A stretch of 64,000 nt of DNA from Enterovibrio gelatinilyticus (GCF_028683095.1 NZ_JAJUBC010000033.1:1-64000); one strand, 5' to 3'; counted from the stretch's first letter, positions 19,248-28,691 are shown. Notes: a model not told the origin generated them from the sequence alone. Translations and numbers: made by a program.

Positions 19248-20257
19248 TTAAGAAAATCGCCCTGATTTTATTGTTTTTAGTAGTAGCTGCACTGGGCGGC
19301 GCATATTGGGTTCATGGTCAAATCGAAGGCTATGTGAATGGCCCCATCAAGATCGATGCCAGCCAACTGGTGACGGTTCCAGACGGAGCCAACTACCATT
19401 CATTTACCCGAAACTTGGTGTCACAAGATATTGTTGATGGTTCTCAATGGGCGCGTTGGGCTGCGAAAACGCACCCTGAATTAACAAGATTGAAAGCTGG
19501 CACTTATCAAATCAAACCGGGAATGACACTTTCTGATGTTTTTCTGGTTGCGCGTTCCGGTAAAGAACATCAATTTGCTATCACGTTTGTTGAGGGGAGC
19601 ACATTCAAAGAATGGCGTGCTCAATTGGCGACCACAGAGCATATTACTCATGATACCGAAGATATGTCTGAGGCTGACATTGCAAAGAGCTTGGGTTTGA
19701 GTGTTAATAAACTGGAAGGGCTGCTACTTCCTGAGACCTATCATTATGTGTCAGGCGAGAGTGACATAGCGATTCTCAAGCGCGCATCAGACCAGTTGGA
19801 AAACACCCTGAAGCAGGCATGGGAGCAGCGTGAAGCAAGCTTACCAATCAAATCTGAGTATGACCTTCTTACGTTGGCGTCCATTATCGAAAAAGAAACG
19901 GCCGTGGATAAAGAGCGTGGTAAGGTCGCGTCTGTATTCGTTAACCGATTAAATAAAGGGATGCGATTACAAACAGACCCAACCGTGATTTACGGTATGG
20001 GAGATAAGTACGATGGTAATATTCGTAAGAAAGATTTACGCACGCCAACACCTTACAATACCTATACCATTAAGGGTTTGCCTCCAACGCCGATAGCCAT
20101 GTCGGGCAAAGCGTCGATATTCGCTGCAGCCAACCCATCAGATACACCCTACTTTTATTTTGTTGCCGATGGACTCGGTGGACACAATTTTTCTAAGACG
20201 CTCGCGGAACATAACCGCGCAGTAAGACAGTATCTAAAAGTATTAAGAGCCCAATGA
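19244..20257 (+). CDS. mltG: Endolytic murein transglycosylase MltG
   Basis: 337 residues. One N-terminal membrane helix ([22 protein letters not shown]), a LysM-like region, then the YceG-like catalytic domain with the active Glu in [22 protein letters not shown] near residue 220 and TDPTVIYG and TPYNTY motifs. MltG cleaves nascent glycan strands at the inner membrane and sets their length. It overlaps pabC and tmk by 4 bases each. Confidence 0.95.
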   Translation: MIKKIALILLFLVVAALGGAYWVHGQIEGYVNGPIKIDASQLVTVPDGANYHSFTRNLVSQDIVDGSQWARWAAKTHPELTRLKAGTYQIKPGMTLSDVFLVARSGKEHQFAITFVEGSTFKEWRAQLATTEHITHDTEDMSEADIAKSLGLSVNKLEGLLLPETYHYVSGESDIAILKRASDQLENTLKQAWEQREASLPIKSEYDLLTLASIIEKETAVDKERGKVASVFVNRLNKGMRLQTDPTVIYGMGDKYDGNIRKKDLRTPTPYNTYTIKGLPPTPIAMSGKASIFAAANPSDTPYFYFVADGLGGHNFSKTLAEHNRAVRQYLKVLRAQ

Positions 20258-20889
20258 ATAGCGGAAAATTTATCGTCGTAGAAGGCTTGGAAGGTGCGGG
20301 TAAAACCACAGCTATCCAAAACGTAATCGAAACTCTAAAAGCGACCGGGGTTTCAGATATTGAAACGACACGCGAACCGGGCGGTACACCGCTTGCAGAA
20401 CAAATGCGTGCTCTTGTCAAAGAGGGGCATCCCGATGAGCCATTGACGGACATGGCTGAACTACTGCTCCTTTATGCCGCGCGAATTCAACTGGTTGATA
20501 ATGTCATCAAGCCAGCGCTAGCGCGTGGTGCATATGTGGTTGGCGATCGTCATGATATGTCATCTCAGGCTTATCAAGGTGGTGGTCGCGGGTTTGATAA
20601 AGCCCTAATGCAGAACTTACGCGATACGGTTCTAGGCGATTTCCGCCCTCACTTTACGTTGTATATGGATCTTGACCCAGCGATTGGCCTAGCTCGCGCT
20701 AAAGCGCGTGGAGAGCTAGATAGAATTGAAAAGATGAAGTTAGACTTCTTCCATCGCTCGCGTGCGCGTTATTTAGAATTAGCGAACGCTGATGACAGTA
20801 TTGTGATTATTGATGCCTCACAGTCGATTGAGAGCGTGACCGCTGATATTCGTACAGCACTACAAACTTGGCTGAATCATGCAGGCTAA
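20254..20889 (+). CDS. tmk: Thymidylate kinase
   Basis: 211 residues. P-loop GLEGAGKTT at residues about 9-17, [23 protein letters not shown] and an Arg-containing LID segment [13 protein letters not shown]. It phosphorylates dTMP to dTDP. The ATG overlaps the mltG stop and its own end overlaps the holB start by 11 bases; conserved gammaproteobacterial order mltG-tmk-holB. Confidence 0.97.
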   Translation: MNSGKFIVVEGLEGAGKTTAIQNVIETLKATGVSDIETTREPGGTPLAEQMRALVKEGHPDEPLTDMAELLLLYAARIQLVDNVIKPALARGAYVVGDRHDMSSQAYQGGGRGFDKALMQNLRDTVLGDFRPHFTLYMDLDPAIGLARAKARGELDRIEKMKLDFFHRSRARYLELANADDSIVIIDASQSIESVTADIRTALQTWLNHAG

Positions 20890-21844
20890 TGTCTACCCTT
20901 GGCACGGCGAACTCTGGCAGAACTGGCAACAGTTGTTAGGGCAAGATCGCTTGCACCATGCCGTTTTGCTCAGCGCACCGAAAGGCAGCGGAAAACTAGC
21001 GCTTGCCGCCATGCTTGCCAAAACGGTGCTATGTAAGAATGGCGTTGTTGAACCTTGCAGCGTATGCCATAGCTGTAAGCTGTTTGATGCAGATACACAT
21101 CCAGACTTTCACTGGTTAAGGCCTGAATCTGAAGGTAAACAACTGGGTGTGGATGCGGTTCGTGCCGGTAATCAGTATGCGTGGGAAACCTCCCAACTCG
21201 GTGGCGAGCGAGTCATTTTGGTTCAAAACGCCGATCGGATGGGCGAAGCTGCCGCCAATGCGTTATTGAAAACGTTGGAAGAGCCACCGTCACATTGTCA
21301 CTTTATCCTGCTTTCCGAGTCTATCGACAGCATGCTGCCAACGGTTGTTAGCCGCTGTAATAAGTGGAAGCCTAAACTGCCCGAAGAAAGCGTGGTAAAA
21401 CGTTGGGTGGAAGGGGAGCTGTTTGATTCAGTGCCTTTACAAGTCATTCGAATTAATCGAGGAGCCCCGCTGGCGGCGAAAGCGTTTATTGAAGATGCCA
21501 GCATGGCGAAACATAAAGCGTTGGTTGAGGCTTTTGTTGCGTTTGTGTCTACCCGCCAAGGTCTATTTACGTTGACCGATATGCTGACCAAAGGGCAGCG
21601 AGAGGGTCTAAACTGGCTTAGCTTTTTACTGCTTGATGTGATGAAGACACAACAAGGGTCTCAAGAAGCTATCGTCCACTGTGATGCGATGGATGCGCTA
21701 CAACAGATAGCCAAGGCAGTGCCGTTGGCGAAAGTGATGTCGCAGTTGATGGCACTGAACAAACTGAAAGCGGAACTTGTTAAACACACGGGTCTAAATG
21801 GCGAGCTGTTACTGAGTCGCTGGCTATCAGGCTTCAATGAATAA
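20879..21844 (+). CDS. holB: DNA polymerase III subunit delta prime
   Basis: 321 residues, AAA+ clamp-loader fold with a modified Walker A ([12 protein letters not shown]) and a zinc module [18 protein letters not shown] near residues 52-68, then [22 protein letters not shown] and SRCNKW. It helps load the beta clamp. It overlaps tmk and ends 68 bases before tatD. An imperfect stem AAAGCGC / GCGCTTT at 21851-21885 lies between the two genes and could partly terminate. Confidence 0.95.
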   Translation: MQANVYPWHGELWQNWQQLLGQDRLHHAVLLSAPKGSGKLALAAMLAKTVLCKNGVVEPCSVCHSCKLFDADTHPDFHWLRPESEGKQLGVDAVRAGNQYAWETSQLGGERVILVQNADRMGEAAANALLKTLEEPPSHCHFILLSESIDSMLPTVVSRCNKWKPKLPEESVVKRWVEGELFDSVPLQVIRINRGAPLAAKAFIEDASMAKHKALVEAFVAFVSTRQGLFTLTDMLTKGQREGLNWLSFLLLDVMKTQQGSQEAIVHCDAMDALQQIAKAVPLAKVMSQLMALNKLKAELVKHTGLNGELLLSRWLSGFNE

Positions 21845-21912
21845 ATTAAAAAAGCGCGAAGATTACCGTATAATCCTGCGCTTTCATCATTTTGCTAACC
21901 GGAGAAAGTGAC

Positions 21913-22695
21913 GTGCTAGTCGACTCGCATTGCCACCTCGATAAACTAAATTACGACGAATTACATACAGACGTTGCTGACGTGGTCGAAAAGGCCAAAC
22001 AACGTGGTGTGGATTATCTATTGTCTGTCGGTGTGACCCTAAAAAGCTTTCCAAGCATGATGGAGTTGATTCGCCCGTTTGATAACGTATTCGCTTCTTG
22101 TGGCGTTCACCCACTCGATATCGAAGAAGGCTTTGATTACGATACGTTAAAGCAGCTTGCGTCTAATGATCGCGTGGTCGCGATCGGTGAAACGGGGTTG
22201 GATTACCATTATCAACCAGAGCTTGCGGACAAACAGAAAGATGCGTTTCGTCAGCATGTGCGCCTTGCTGTCGAGCTGAACAAGCCATTGATCATTCATA
22301 CTCGTATGGCACGTGAAGATACCTTGCAAATTCTGCGTGAAGAAAACGCGCAGAAAGTGGGTGGCGTTTTGCACTGCTTTACGGAAAGTTATGAGATGGC
22401 AGAAGCGGCAATTGAGCTCGGTTTCTATATCTCAATATCTGGCATTGTGACGTTCAACAAAGCTTCTGAGCTGAAAGATGTTGTTCGCCGTTTGCCATTA
22501 GAGAAATTGCTGGTTGAAACCGACTCTCCGTATTTGGCACCGATTCCGTATCGCGGAAAAGAAAACCAACCAGCTTACGTTAAAGAAGTCGCTGACTACG
22601 TAGGCTTGCTGAAAGGCGTATCTGGTGAGGAGGTGGCGAAAGTCACCACTGAGAACTTCTTCAAATTGTTCTCTCACGCAAAGCGCGAGTCTTAA
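21913..22695 (+). CDS. TatD-family metal-dependent hydrolase (YcfH type)
   Basis: 260 residues from a GTG at 21913, chosen because GGAG sits 8 bases upstream (21901-21904) and it starts right at the conserved LVDSHCHLDKL. A TTG at 21892 would add seven residues with no SD. Metal ligands: HCH near residue 7, the Glu in AIGETGLDYH, HTRMA, HCFTES and the Asp in VETDSPYLAP. TatD proteins are TIM-barrel nucleases or deoxyribonucleases. Its place after holB corresponds to ycfH in E. coli. Confidence 0.92.
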   Translation: MLVDSHCHLDKLNYDELHTDVADVVEKAKQRGVDYLLSVGVTLKSFPSMMELIRPFDNVFASCGVHPLDIEEGFDYDTLKQLASNDRVVAIGETGLDYHYQPELADKQKDAFRQHVRLAVELNKPLIIHTRMAREDTLQILREENAQKVGGVLHCFTESYEMAEAAIELGFYISISGIVTFNKASELKDVVRRLPLEKLLVETDSPYLAPIPYRGKENQPAYVKEVADYVGLLKGVSGEEVAKVTTENFFKLFSHAKRES

Positions 22696-22726
22696 GCGAT
22701 AGCAAGAGAACACACACTGAACAAAA

Positions 22727-22751
22727 GGCTGCCGATGCAGTCTTTTTTTTA
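22727..22751. terminator. Intrinsic terminator between tatD-like and racemase genes
   Basis: Stem GGCTGC / GCAGTC (22727-22732 with 22737-22742, one G-T pair), loop CGAT, followed by eight or more T. The reverse strand also gives a T-rich tail, so it may stop the convergent racemase operon too. Confidence 0.85.
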
Positions 22752-22790
22752 ATCCAGCTGGTTGTTCAGTTACGCCTTGTATTCTCCTTA

Positions 22791-23507
22791 CTAGGGCATT
22801 GATTCGTGTTTCTGCTCCGGGTAGGCATAGCTCAGTGCTTTGCTGGTGTTTAACCCGAGGTCTGACAATGCAGCCACGATTTTTATCGCCGATTTAACCC
22901 CATCAATCACGGGCACACCCAAGTCTTCTTGTAACTTTTCTTGCCATTGGCTCATGCCAGCACAGCCTAAAACCAGCACTTCTCCAAACCTATTGGATAA
23001 CGCTTCACGAGATACAGTGAGCATTTTGTCGTAATTGTTAGGCTTGCCTTCCAGCGCTAACACGGGGATGTTGGAGGCGAATACGCCTGCGCAACGATGG
23101 CGCAATCCATACCGTTCGATGTTTCTTTCGATAATGGGCACGGAGCGCTGAAGGGTAGTCATGACAACGAATGAACTTCCTAGCAAGCTCGCGAACTGCA
23201 TAGCGGCTTCGCCGATACCGACGACAGGGCATTGCACGTATTCCCGGGCTGCATCGACGCCTGTGTCATCAAAGCAAGCCACGACATAACCCGCAGTATA
23301 CATACCACTTTGTTCTCTGTGTTTGACGTAATCTGCAAGATGGTGAGCGGCCGCAGCGCCATCGCTAAACCCTTCAATACTCAGCGGGGAGTTAGCGCAG
23401 TACTGAAATTCGAGCGTGTGGTGAGAAAGCACCATGTCATTGCAACCTTGCTCCAAGTGCTTGGTCATGGATGCAGAGCCGTTTGGGTTAATCACTGTGA
23501 TTGTCAT
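22791..23507 (-). CDS. Hydantoin-racemase-like Asp/Glu racemase superfamily protein
   Basis: 238 residues from the ATG at 23507 (AGGA about 7 bases upstream); an ATG five codons earlier is possible. Begins TITVINPNGSASMT, typical of the Asp/Glu/hydantoin racemase superfamily. The two catalytic cysteines are present: Cys78 in VACFDDTG and Cys182 in LGCAGM, so it should be an active two-Cys racemase or isomerase, with the spacing of hydantoin racemases. The substrate (hydantoin, an amino-acid derivative or another dicarboxylate) is not known. It is the last gene of an ABC-transporter operon on the minus strand, so it probably acts on the imported compound. No hydantoinase is nearby. Confidence 0.8.
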   Translation of the reverse strand: MTITVINPNGSASMTKHLEQGCNDMVLSHHTLEFQYCANSPLSIEGFSDGAAAAHHLADYVKHREQSGMYTAGYVVACFDDTGVDAAREYVQCPVVGIGEAAMQFASLLGSSFVVMTTLQRSVPIIERNIERYGLRHRCAGVFASNIPVLALEGKPNNYDKMLTVSREALSNRFGEVLVLGCAGMSQWQEKLQEDLGVPVIDGVKSAIKIVAALSDLGLNTSKALSYAYPEQKHESMP

Positions 23508-23525
23508 GTGTCCATCCTGCATGTG

Positions 23526-24338
23526 TTAGCGAGGCTCGGTTTTGGCGCGAGTGACGCGAACCGCCAAAAGCGTCAATCCAATAAAAGTCAGTGAAATTAG
23601 CGTTGTTAGTGTTCCTAGGGCATACAGAACTGGAGACGTCACGTTGGTTGTCATGGCAAATAACTCAAGCGGAAGCGTATTGAAACTGCCTGACGTCATC
23701 AGTGTTCTGGCAAACTCGTCATAGCTCAGTGTAAAGCCAAATAGACCGACTCCAATCAGGCTCGGTGCCAGTAAAGGGAGTAGTATGAAACGAAATGTTT
23801 GCCATGGCGTCGCGCCCAAATCGTCGGAGGCCATCTCATAGTGCGGGTTGAAGCGATTAAATACCGCGAACATGATCAGAAGGCCAAACGGCAGCGTCCA
23901 TGTGAGATGCGCGCCGAAACCCGAGCTATACCAGTGAGATTGCCATCCAAATCGATCAAACATCAAACCAATCCCCAGGCTAATCAAAATGGAAGGAATA
24001 ATTAAACTAGCCAGTGTCAGATAAAAAATGATTGAGCTACCTTTGAAGTGTTTTCTGAATGCCATGCCTGCCAAAAGCGATATCACGACCGTGGATATCA
24101 TGACCGTTAAGCCCAACCCTAATGAGCGTACTAACGCTGATGCAAAATCGCCTACAGCTTGGCGTTGAAAGAGCTGTTCGTACCAATTGAATGAGAAACC
24201 TCTCATTGGGAAGGTGAGTCCGCCTTCTGGGCCTTGAAATGACAGCACCGCAATGGTGAACGTTGGCCCGTAAAGGAATAAAACAAAAAGGCCAAATAGG
24301 AAACTGAGCAGGTAAAACGTCAATGCGTTGTTTTTCAT
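23526..24338 (-). CDS. ABC transporter permease, PotC-like
   Basis: 270 residues, about six membrane segments, with the ABC permease EAA loop in the segment YEMASDDLGATPWQTFRFILLP near residues 165-190. N-terminal YLLSFLFGLFVLFLYGPTFT is typical of the second inner-membrane permease of spermidine/putrescine-type importers. It starts 1 base after the partner permease gene ends and is followed by the racemase gene with an 18-base gap, in a single operon. Confidence 0.88.
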   Translation of the reverse strand: MKNNALTFYLLSFLFGLFVLFLYGPTFTIAVLSFQGPEGGLTFPMRGFSFNWYEQLFQRQAVGDFASALVRSLGLGLTVMISTVVISLLAGMAFRKHFKGSSIIFYLTLASLIIPSILISLGIGLMFDRFGWQSHWYSSGFGAHLTWTLPFGLLIMFAVFNRFNPHYEMASDDLGATPWQTFRFILLPLLAPSLIGVGLFGFTLSYDEFARTLMTSGSFNTLPLELFAMTTNVTSPVLYALGTLTTLISLTFIGLTLLAVRVTRAKTEPR

Positions 24339-24339
24339 G

Positions 24340-25212
24340 TCACACCTCCTTTCGTATGTCGACGAGCCGGAAAAGCATGATCAGCATCATGATCACGCTG
24401 ATCAGAAGAATCACGGCGCTGGCAGCCGCTGCAGGGTATTGCAGCAAGGAAATTTCGTTGTAAATGAGCACGGCGACATTGGCTTTGATCCCACCGCCCA
24501 TGACTTTTACGGTAATAAAATCGCCCATCACGAGTGTGAATATAAAGATGCTACCGATCGTAATACCGGATTTGCACAAAGGAATAATGATATCGACGAG
24601 GATTCGAAAAGGCGTTGCACCAGCGTCTATTGCGGCTTCAATTTGGCTTCGGTCGATACGCATCATGCTATTGAAAATCGGGACAACCATAAACATGGTG
24701 TAGAGATGGACGTATGCCAGCACAATGGCAAAGTCGCTATACAGGAGCCATTCAATGGGGGAACTGATAATGTCGGCGGACGTTAACCCAGTATTGATAA
24801 GCCCATTTCGGCCAAGTAATGGGATCCATGAAATCATGCGAATGATATTGGACGTCAGAAACGGGACAGTGCAGATGAGAAATAGCACTGTTTGCATCCC
24901 GTTACTTTTGATATGGAATGCCAAATAGTATGAAACAAAAAAGCCGATCAGCAGGGTAATTGCCCAAGTGAGAAACGCATATTTAAACGTTTGTAGGTAG
25001 GCTAGCCAGGTCACTTTCGAGGTAAGAAGAAATTCGTAGTTCTCAAAAATAAAGTCAGGAATGATCGAGAACTCGTTATAGTCCCAGAAGCTTACTGTCA
25101 CGATCACTATCATAGGAATGACGAGAAAGCTCAGCAAAACAATCGCCAATGGCGTCGCTTGCCAGTAGCTGTTGATTTGTTTGTCGACAGTAAAAAGTGT
25201 TGGAGAATTCAT
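24340..25212 (-). CDS. ABC transporter permease, PotB-like
   Basis: 290 residues, six hydrophobic segments, and an EAA-type loop (IEAAIDAGATPFRILVDIIIPLCKSG) near residues 190-215. It pairs with the downstream permease to form a PotB/PotC-type heterodimer. A 98-base gap separates it from the substrate-binding protein gene upstream in the operon; no terminator is seen there. Confidence 0.88.
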   Translation of the reverse strand: MNSPTLFTVDKQINSYWQATPLAIVLLSFLVIPMIVIVTVSFWDYNEFSIIPDFIFENYEFLLTSKVTWLAYLQTFKYAFLTWAITLLIGFFVSYYLAFHIKSNGMQTVLFLICTVPFLTSNIIRMISWIPLLGRNGLINTGLTSADIISSPIEWLLYSDFAIVLAYVHLYTMFMVVPIFNSMMRIDRSQIEAAIDAGATPFRILVDIIIPLCKSGITIGSIFIFTLVMGDFITVKVMGGGIKANVAVLIYNEISLLQYPAAAASAVILLISVIMMLIMLFRLVDIRKEV

Positions 25213-25310
25213 TAAATCGCTGACTCCATCAAAGAGGTGATGCTACTAAGTTCAACTGTGGCTACGCCAAAGCGAGGCTGGCACGGTGTGCCAGCCCACA
25301 AGCCTAAGCA

Positions 25311-26645
25311 CTAGGAAACGATGAATTCGTTCCACTTGCGGATCATGTATTTGTTTTCGTTCATGACTGAGTTCCAACAAGCCACCTTGCCCATACGATC
25401 CCAATATGAGCCGCCATCACGTACTGCTCCCGCTTTCTCCATCAGCTGTCCGGTCGGGCTCATGATGTTGGCTGCCGAAGGCTTACCTTCAATCCAGAAG
25501 TCCCATTCATTTTGTGTCATGTAGGCTTTGGATGTTTCGGGAGCTGCACTGTAATAACCTTGACGATTCAGGTATGCGCCAACCCAGCCAGACAAATACC
25601 AATCGATGTATTCGTAAGCGGCATCAAGCTCTAGGCCGGACAGGTGAGAAGCCAAACCTAAGCCACCGCCCCAAGCACGATAACCTTCTTTCAACGGTTG
25701 GTAGGTGCAAGGAATTCCGCGGCTTCTGACGGCAGCAACAGCAGGAGACCACATGCTCTGTATGATGACTTCGCCCGATGCCATAAGATTGACTGACTCA
25801 TCGAAGGATTTCCAAAACGCTCTGAACTGCCCCTGATTTTTCGCTTCAATCAACACCGCCATGGTTTTGTCGATCTCGTCTCGGGTCATGTTTCCTTTGT
25901 CAGCGTATGTGACTACTCCCATCGCTTCGCAAATCATGGCAGCATCCATGATGCCGATAGAAGGGATGTTCAGAATCGATGCTTTACCTTTGAAAGCAGG
26001 GTCCATGATGTCTGCCCAGCTCGTGATCTCACGCCCCGTTAGATCAGGTCGAATGCCTAAGGTATCGGCGTTATAGATGGTTGGAATCAAGGTCATCCAG
26101 TTGGTTGGTTCGGCCGCGAATTGAGTGTCATCTTTTGATGATACAAAACCGACTTTGTGCGGTGCTGTACCCTGCGCAATGGGCGTATCTGGCGTGAGCT
26201 GTCCATTAATAAAGAGGGGGGAAATCTTGTCGAAATTTTTCAGTCGAGTGATATCCAGCGGTTGTAGCACCTTAGACGGAAAGACCTTCTTACAGATCCA
26301 ATACTCAATATCAGCAATGTCGTAAGAATTTGGCTGTGTGACGGCTCGCTGCGTTACGCTGTCAGAATCAAGGGAGGTTAGTTGCAGGTTGAAACCGAGA
26401 TCTTCTTTACATTGGTCAGCAATGGCGTTGAGGTTAGAAACACCTGTGCCGAACTGGCGCAAAGTGATGTTCTTGATGTTCTGCGCCCAAATCATAGGGA
26501 AACCCGTGACCAAGCCACTGCTTGCGGCGGCGGCGGTAGCGACAGCGGCACCTTTTAGTACTTTGCGCCTTGTTTTGTTTGTGGGCGCGTTATCTTCTGT
26601 CACCGTGTTAACTGTCTCGTTGAGCTGAGATTTTACGTCTTTCAT
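25311..26645 (-). CDS. Tat-exported extracellular solute-binding protein (PotD-like)
   Basis: 444 residues. After a polar 25-residue lead there is a twin-arginine motif TRRKVLKG followed by an Ala-rich hydrophobic stretch, so export is probably via Tat rather than Sec. The mature part is a type-2 periplasmic binding protein resembling spermidine/putrescine-binding proteins (WAQNIKNITLRQFGTG, YDIADIEYWICKKVF, GEVIIQSMWSPAVAAV, GLASHLSGLELDAAYEYIDW). Ligand unknown. SD AGGAC precedes the ATG. It sits 15 bases after the ATPase gene. A cofactor-free PotD-like protein with a Tat signal is somewhat unusual and worth noting. Confidence 0.87.
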   Translation of the reverse strand: MKDVKSQLNETVNTVTEDNAPTNKTRRKVLKGAAVATAAAASSGLVTGFPMIWAQNIKNITLRQFGTGVSNLNAIADQCKEDLGFNLQLTSLDSDSVTQRAVTQPNSYDIADIEYWICKKVFPSKVLQPLDITRLKNFDKISPLFINGQLTPDTPIAQGTAPHKVGFVSSKDDTQFAAEPTNWMTLIPTIYNADTLGIRPDLTGREITSWADIMDPAFKGKASILNIPSIGIMDAAMICEAMGVVTYADKGNMTRDEIDKTMAVLIEAKNQGQFRAFWKSFDESVNLMASGEVIIQSMWSPAVAAVRSRGIPCTYQPLKEGYRAWGGGLGLASHLSGLELDAAYEYIDWYLSGWVGAYLNRQGYYSAAPETSKAYMTQNEWDFWIEGKPSAANIMSPTGQLMEKAGAVRDGGSYWDRMGKVACWNSVMNENKYMIRKWNEFIVS

Positions 26646-26660
26646 CGTCCAGTCCTTTGA

Positions 26661-27680
26661 TTATTGAGTGTGAGAGAGTGTATTCATGTCGTCTATGCGC
26701 CAGTTCAGCTGCACGCTGCTGCCCGACGAGATCAAAGTTGGGTCTAGGTCATCTTCAGGAATAAAACACATACAGCGTTGACCGTTGCTGATTTCCGCTT
26801 CCACGAAGTAGAACTGTGCTTGAAATTCCACGTCCACAATTTCTGCTGATAAGTGAACGGTGTTCTCGGTCGTAGCGTTGCTTATAGAGGTAATGCGTAT
26901 ATGGTCGGATCGGACGGAAAAAGGGGATGACGCGTCAATGGCAATGTCAGTGGGGTCAATCACATTGTGGCCCCCAATAAAATCCGCAACAAAAGCCGAT
27001 GCTGGCTTTTCAAAAATCGACTTTGGCGTACCTTGTTGCTCTATCTTTCCGTCTTTCATCACGACGGCTAAATCGGCAAGGGCGAATGCCTCTTCCTGAG
27101 AGTGGGTGACGTGAATAAAGGTTAACCCGAGCTGTCGCTGCAATCGTTTGAGTTCTTTGCGCATTTTTATGCGAAGAAAGGGGTCGAGTGCTGACAAGGG
27201 CTCATCGAGTAATATGACATCGGGTTTGCAAATGAGCGCCCTCGCTAGCGCGACGCGTTGTTGCTGGCCTCCCGAGAGGTGCGCGGGCAACTTGTGTAAG
27301 TGAGCGTGCATATCGACAAGTGCGAGCATGTCCTCAGCACGCTTCAATCGGTCAGACTTAGCCACACCACTGACTTTTAATCCGTAGGCTGCATTTTCAA
27401 TGCACGACATGTGTGGAAACAATGCGTAGTTCTGAAACATCATGGCGGTGCCACGTTGACGCGGAGAAAGGTTGGTGACGTTTCTATCACTCAGCGAAAC
27501 GACGCCTGTTGAAACACTTTCGTGTCCTGCAATCATGCGGAGCGTTGTGCTTTTACCGCAACCACTCGGGCCAAGCAGGCAGCAATAACTACCTGACTCA
27601 ATGTTTAGCGAAACGTTATCTACAGCGAGACTTGTGCCATAACGTTTACTGATATCGAGGAGTTGAACACTTCCCTTCAT
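26661..27680 (-). CDS. ABC transporter ATPase, PotA-like
   Basis: 339 residues from the ATG at 27680, preceded by GGAG with about 6 bases spacing; a TTG at 27692 would add four residues with no SD. Walker A GPSGCGKSTT near residue 40, Q-loop QNYALFPHM, signature LSGGQQQRVALARAL, Walker B VILLDEPLSALD and the H-loop HVTHSQEEA. A C-terminal TOBE-like domain follows from about residue 240. First gene of the minus-strand importer/racemase operon. The palindrome ATTGCTAACAAT (27699-27710) lies 18 bases upstream of the start. Confidence 0.9.
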   Translation of the reverse strand: MKGSVQLLDISKRYGTSLAVDNVSLNIESGSYCCLLGPSGCGKSTTLRMIAGHESVSTGVVSLSDRNVTNLSPRQRGTAMMFQNYALFPHMSCIENAAYGLKVSGVAKSDRLKRAEDMLALVDMHAHLHKLPAHLSGGQQQRVALARALICKPDVILLDEPLSALDPFLRIKMRKELKRLQRQLGLTFIHVTHSQEEAFALADLAVVMKDGKIEQQGTPKSIFEKPASAFVADFIGGHNVIDPTDIAIDASSPFSVRSDHIRITSISNATTENTVHLSAEIVDVEFQAQFYFVEAEISNGQRCMCFIPEDDLDPTLISSGSSVQLNWRIDDMNTLSHTQ

Positions 27681-27698
27681 GTGATACTCCAAATATAG

Positions 27699-27710
27699 AT
27701 TGCTAACAAT
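27699..27710. promoter_or_regulatory. Candidate GntR operator, ABC-operon side
   Basis: ATTGCTAACAAT, 11 of 12 bases matching the perfect palindrome at 27898-27909. It lies 18 bases before the potA-like start and about 9 bases before its ribosome-binding site. Confidence 0.7.
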
Positions 27711-27866
27711 TTACTTCTTGTTGGATGCATGAACCGCGCCAAAATAAAATTGCGACTAATTTCAATGTTATATGTGAAGTGCCACACTAATGGCACATTC
27801 GAATGCCCTTGAATGGGGCTGAAGCAGACTAAAAGAGTGCAGTTAAAAACAAAGACTTTGCGCTTG

Positions 27867-27894
27867 TTGGCAAGGGACTGAAAAGGTGTACACT
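27867..27894 (+). promoter_or_regulatory. Candidate promoter of the GntR-family gene
   Basis: TTGGCA (27867-27872), 16-base spacer, TACACT (27889-27894). The start would fall at about 27901, inside the palindrome at 27898-27909. Confidence 0.55.
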
Positions 27895-27897
27895 TAA

Positions 27898-27909
27898 ATT
27901 GTTAACAAT
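27898..27909. promoter_or_regulatory. Candidate GntR operator, regulator side
   Basis: ATTGTTAACAAT is a perfect 12-bp palindrome immediately before the GGAGG ribosome-binding site of the regulator gene. It has the TnGTnnACnA layout expected of FadR/VanR-type GntR operators. Confidence 0.75.
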
Positions 27910-27918
27910 GGAGGCGAC

Positions 27919-28608
27919 ATGTCAGTACTTGGGGTATCTCAAAAAGAGCGAGAAATTTTCCGTATCATGGATGCAATTAATTTGGCCGTGTGCGACCAGC
28001 GCTTGCCCCCTGGTACGCGCTTGATAGAGAGCCAACTTGTGAATACTTTCGATGCAAACCGAAACCATGTCAGGGCTGCTATTCAGCGATTGGCGCTGCG
28101 GAGAATCGTAACTATTTCGCCGAACAAGGGTGCGAGCGTTTCCGCTCCTCAGTTAGATGAAGCGCAAGATGTGCTGGCTGCAAGGGCGCTGATTGAAAAG
28201 GGCGTTATCGAGCAATTGGTGACGAAAGTCACTGACAAAGATTTGCTCAAGTTGGAACGGCATTTGGCGTTGGAGTCCCAAGCCATGGCGCGCGGAGACA
28301 GGCTTGCAATCATCAAGCGATCCGGAGAATTCCATACCTTGCTGGCAACCCTTAACGGAAACCAAGTATTGAGTGAGATATTGCGAGATTTGATTACGCG
28401 AAGCTCTTTGATTATCGCCATATATCAAAGAGAGCAGCAAATGCGGTGCGGATGTACTGATCATCAAGCGCTAGTGACTGCAATTGAGCAAAAAGATGAG
28501 CTAGCGGCTATTTCCTTGATGGCATCCCACCTCAAAGATATTGAACTGAGTCTGAATTTGGATTTTTGGAAGAATAAAACCGTGAACTTGAGCGATGTAT
28601 TTCAATGA
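27919..28608 (+). CDS. GntR-family regulator with FCD ligand domain
   Basis: 229 residues: winged-helix DNA-binding domain at about 15-80 (NLAVCDQRLPPGTRLIESQL, ANRNHVRAAIQRLALR) and an all-helical FCD domain at about 90-215 containing the metal/ligand residues in FHTLLATLNGN and CTDHQALVTAIEQKDE. It is divergent from the ABC/racemase operon with a 238-base gap, so it is the likely ligand-responsive regulator of that operon. Each side has a copy of ATTG(T/C)TAACAAT beside the start. FCD regulators typically respond to small organic acids. Confidence 0.88.
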   Translation: MSVLGVSQKEREIFRIMDAINLAVCDQRLPPGTRLIESQLVNTFDANRNHVRAAIQRLALRRIVTISPNKGASVSAPQLDEAQDVLAARALIEKGVIEQLVTKVTDKDLLKLERHLALESQAMARGDRLAIIKRSGEFHTLLATLNGNQVLSEILRDLITRSSLIIAIYQREQQMRCGCTDHQALVTAIEQKDELAAISLMASHLKDIELSLNLDFWKNKTVNLSDVFQ

Positions 28609-28655
28609 TATACCCAAGCGACCTGAAGATGCATGATTCAGCGAGTTTGACTGTT
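28609..28655. repeat. Dispersed TATACCCAA element, partial copy
   Basis: The first 24 bases (TATACCCAAGCGACCTGAAGATGC up to 28632) match the left half of the palindromic element at 52673-52732 at 21 positions. The right arm is degenerate. Confidence 0.6.
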
Positions 28656-28665
28656 GTTGAAAAAT

Positions 28666-28691
28666 AAAGCCGGGCAACACGCCCGGGATTT
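28666..28691. terminator. Bidirectional terminator between gntR-like and M16 genes
   Basis: Stem CCGGGC / GCCCGG (28670-28675 with 28681-28686), loop of 5. The minus-strand side has the better T-rich tail, so it mainly stops the M16 peptidase gene. Confidence 0.8.
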
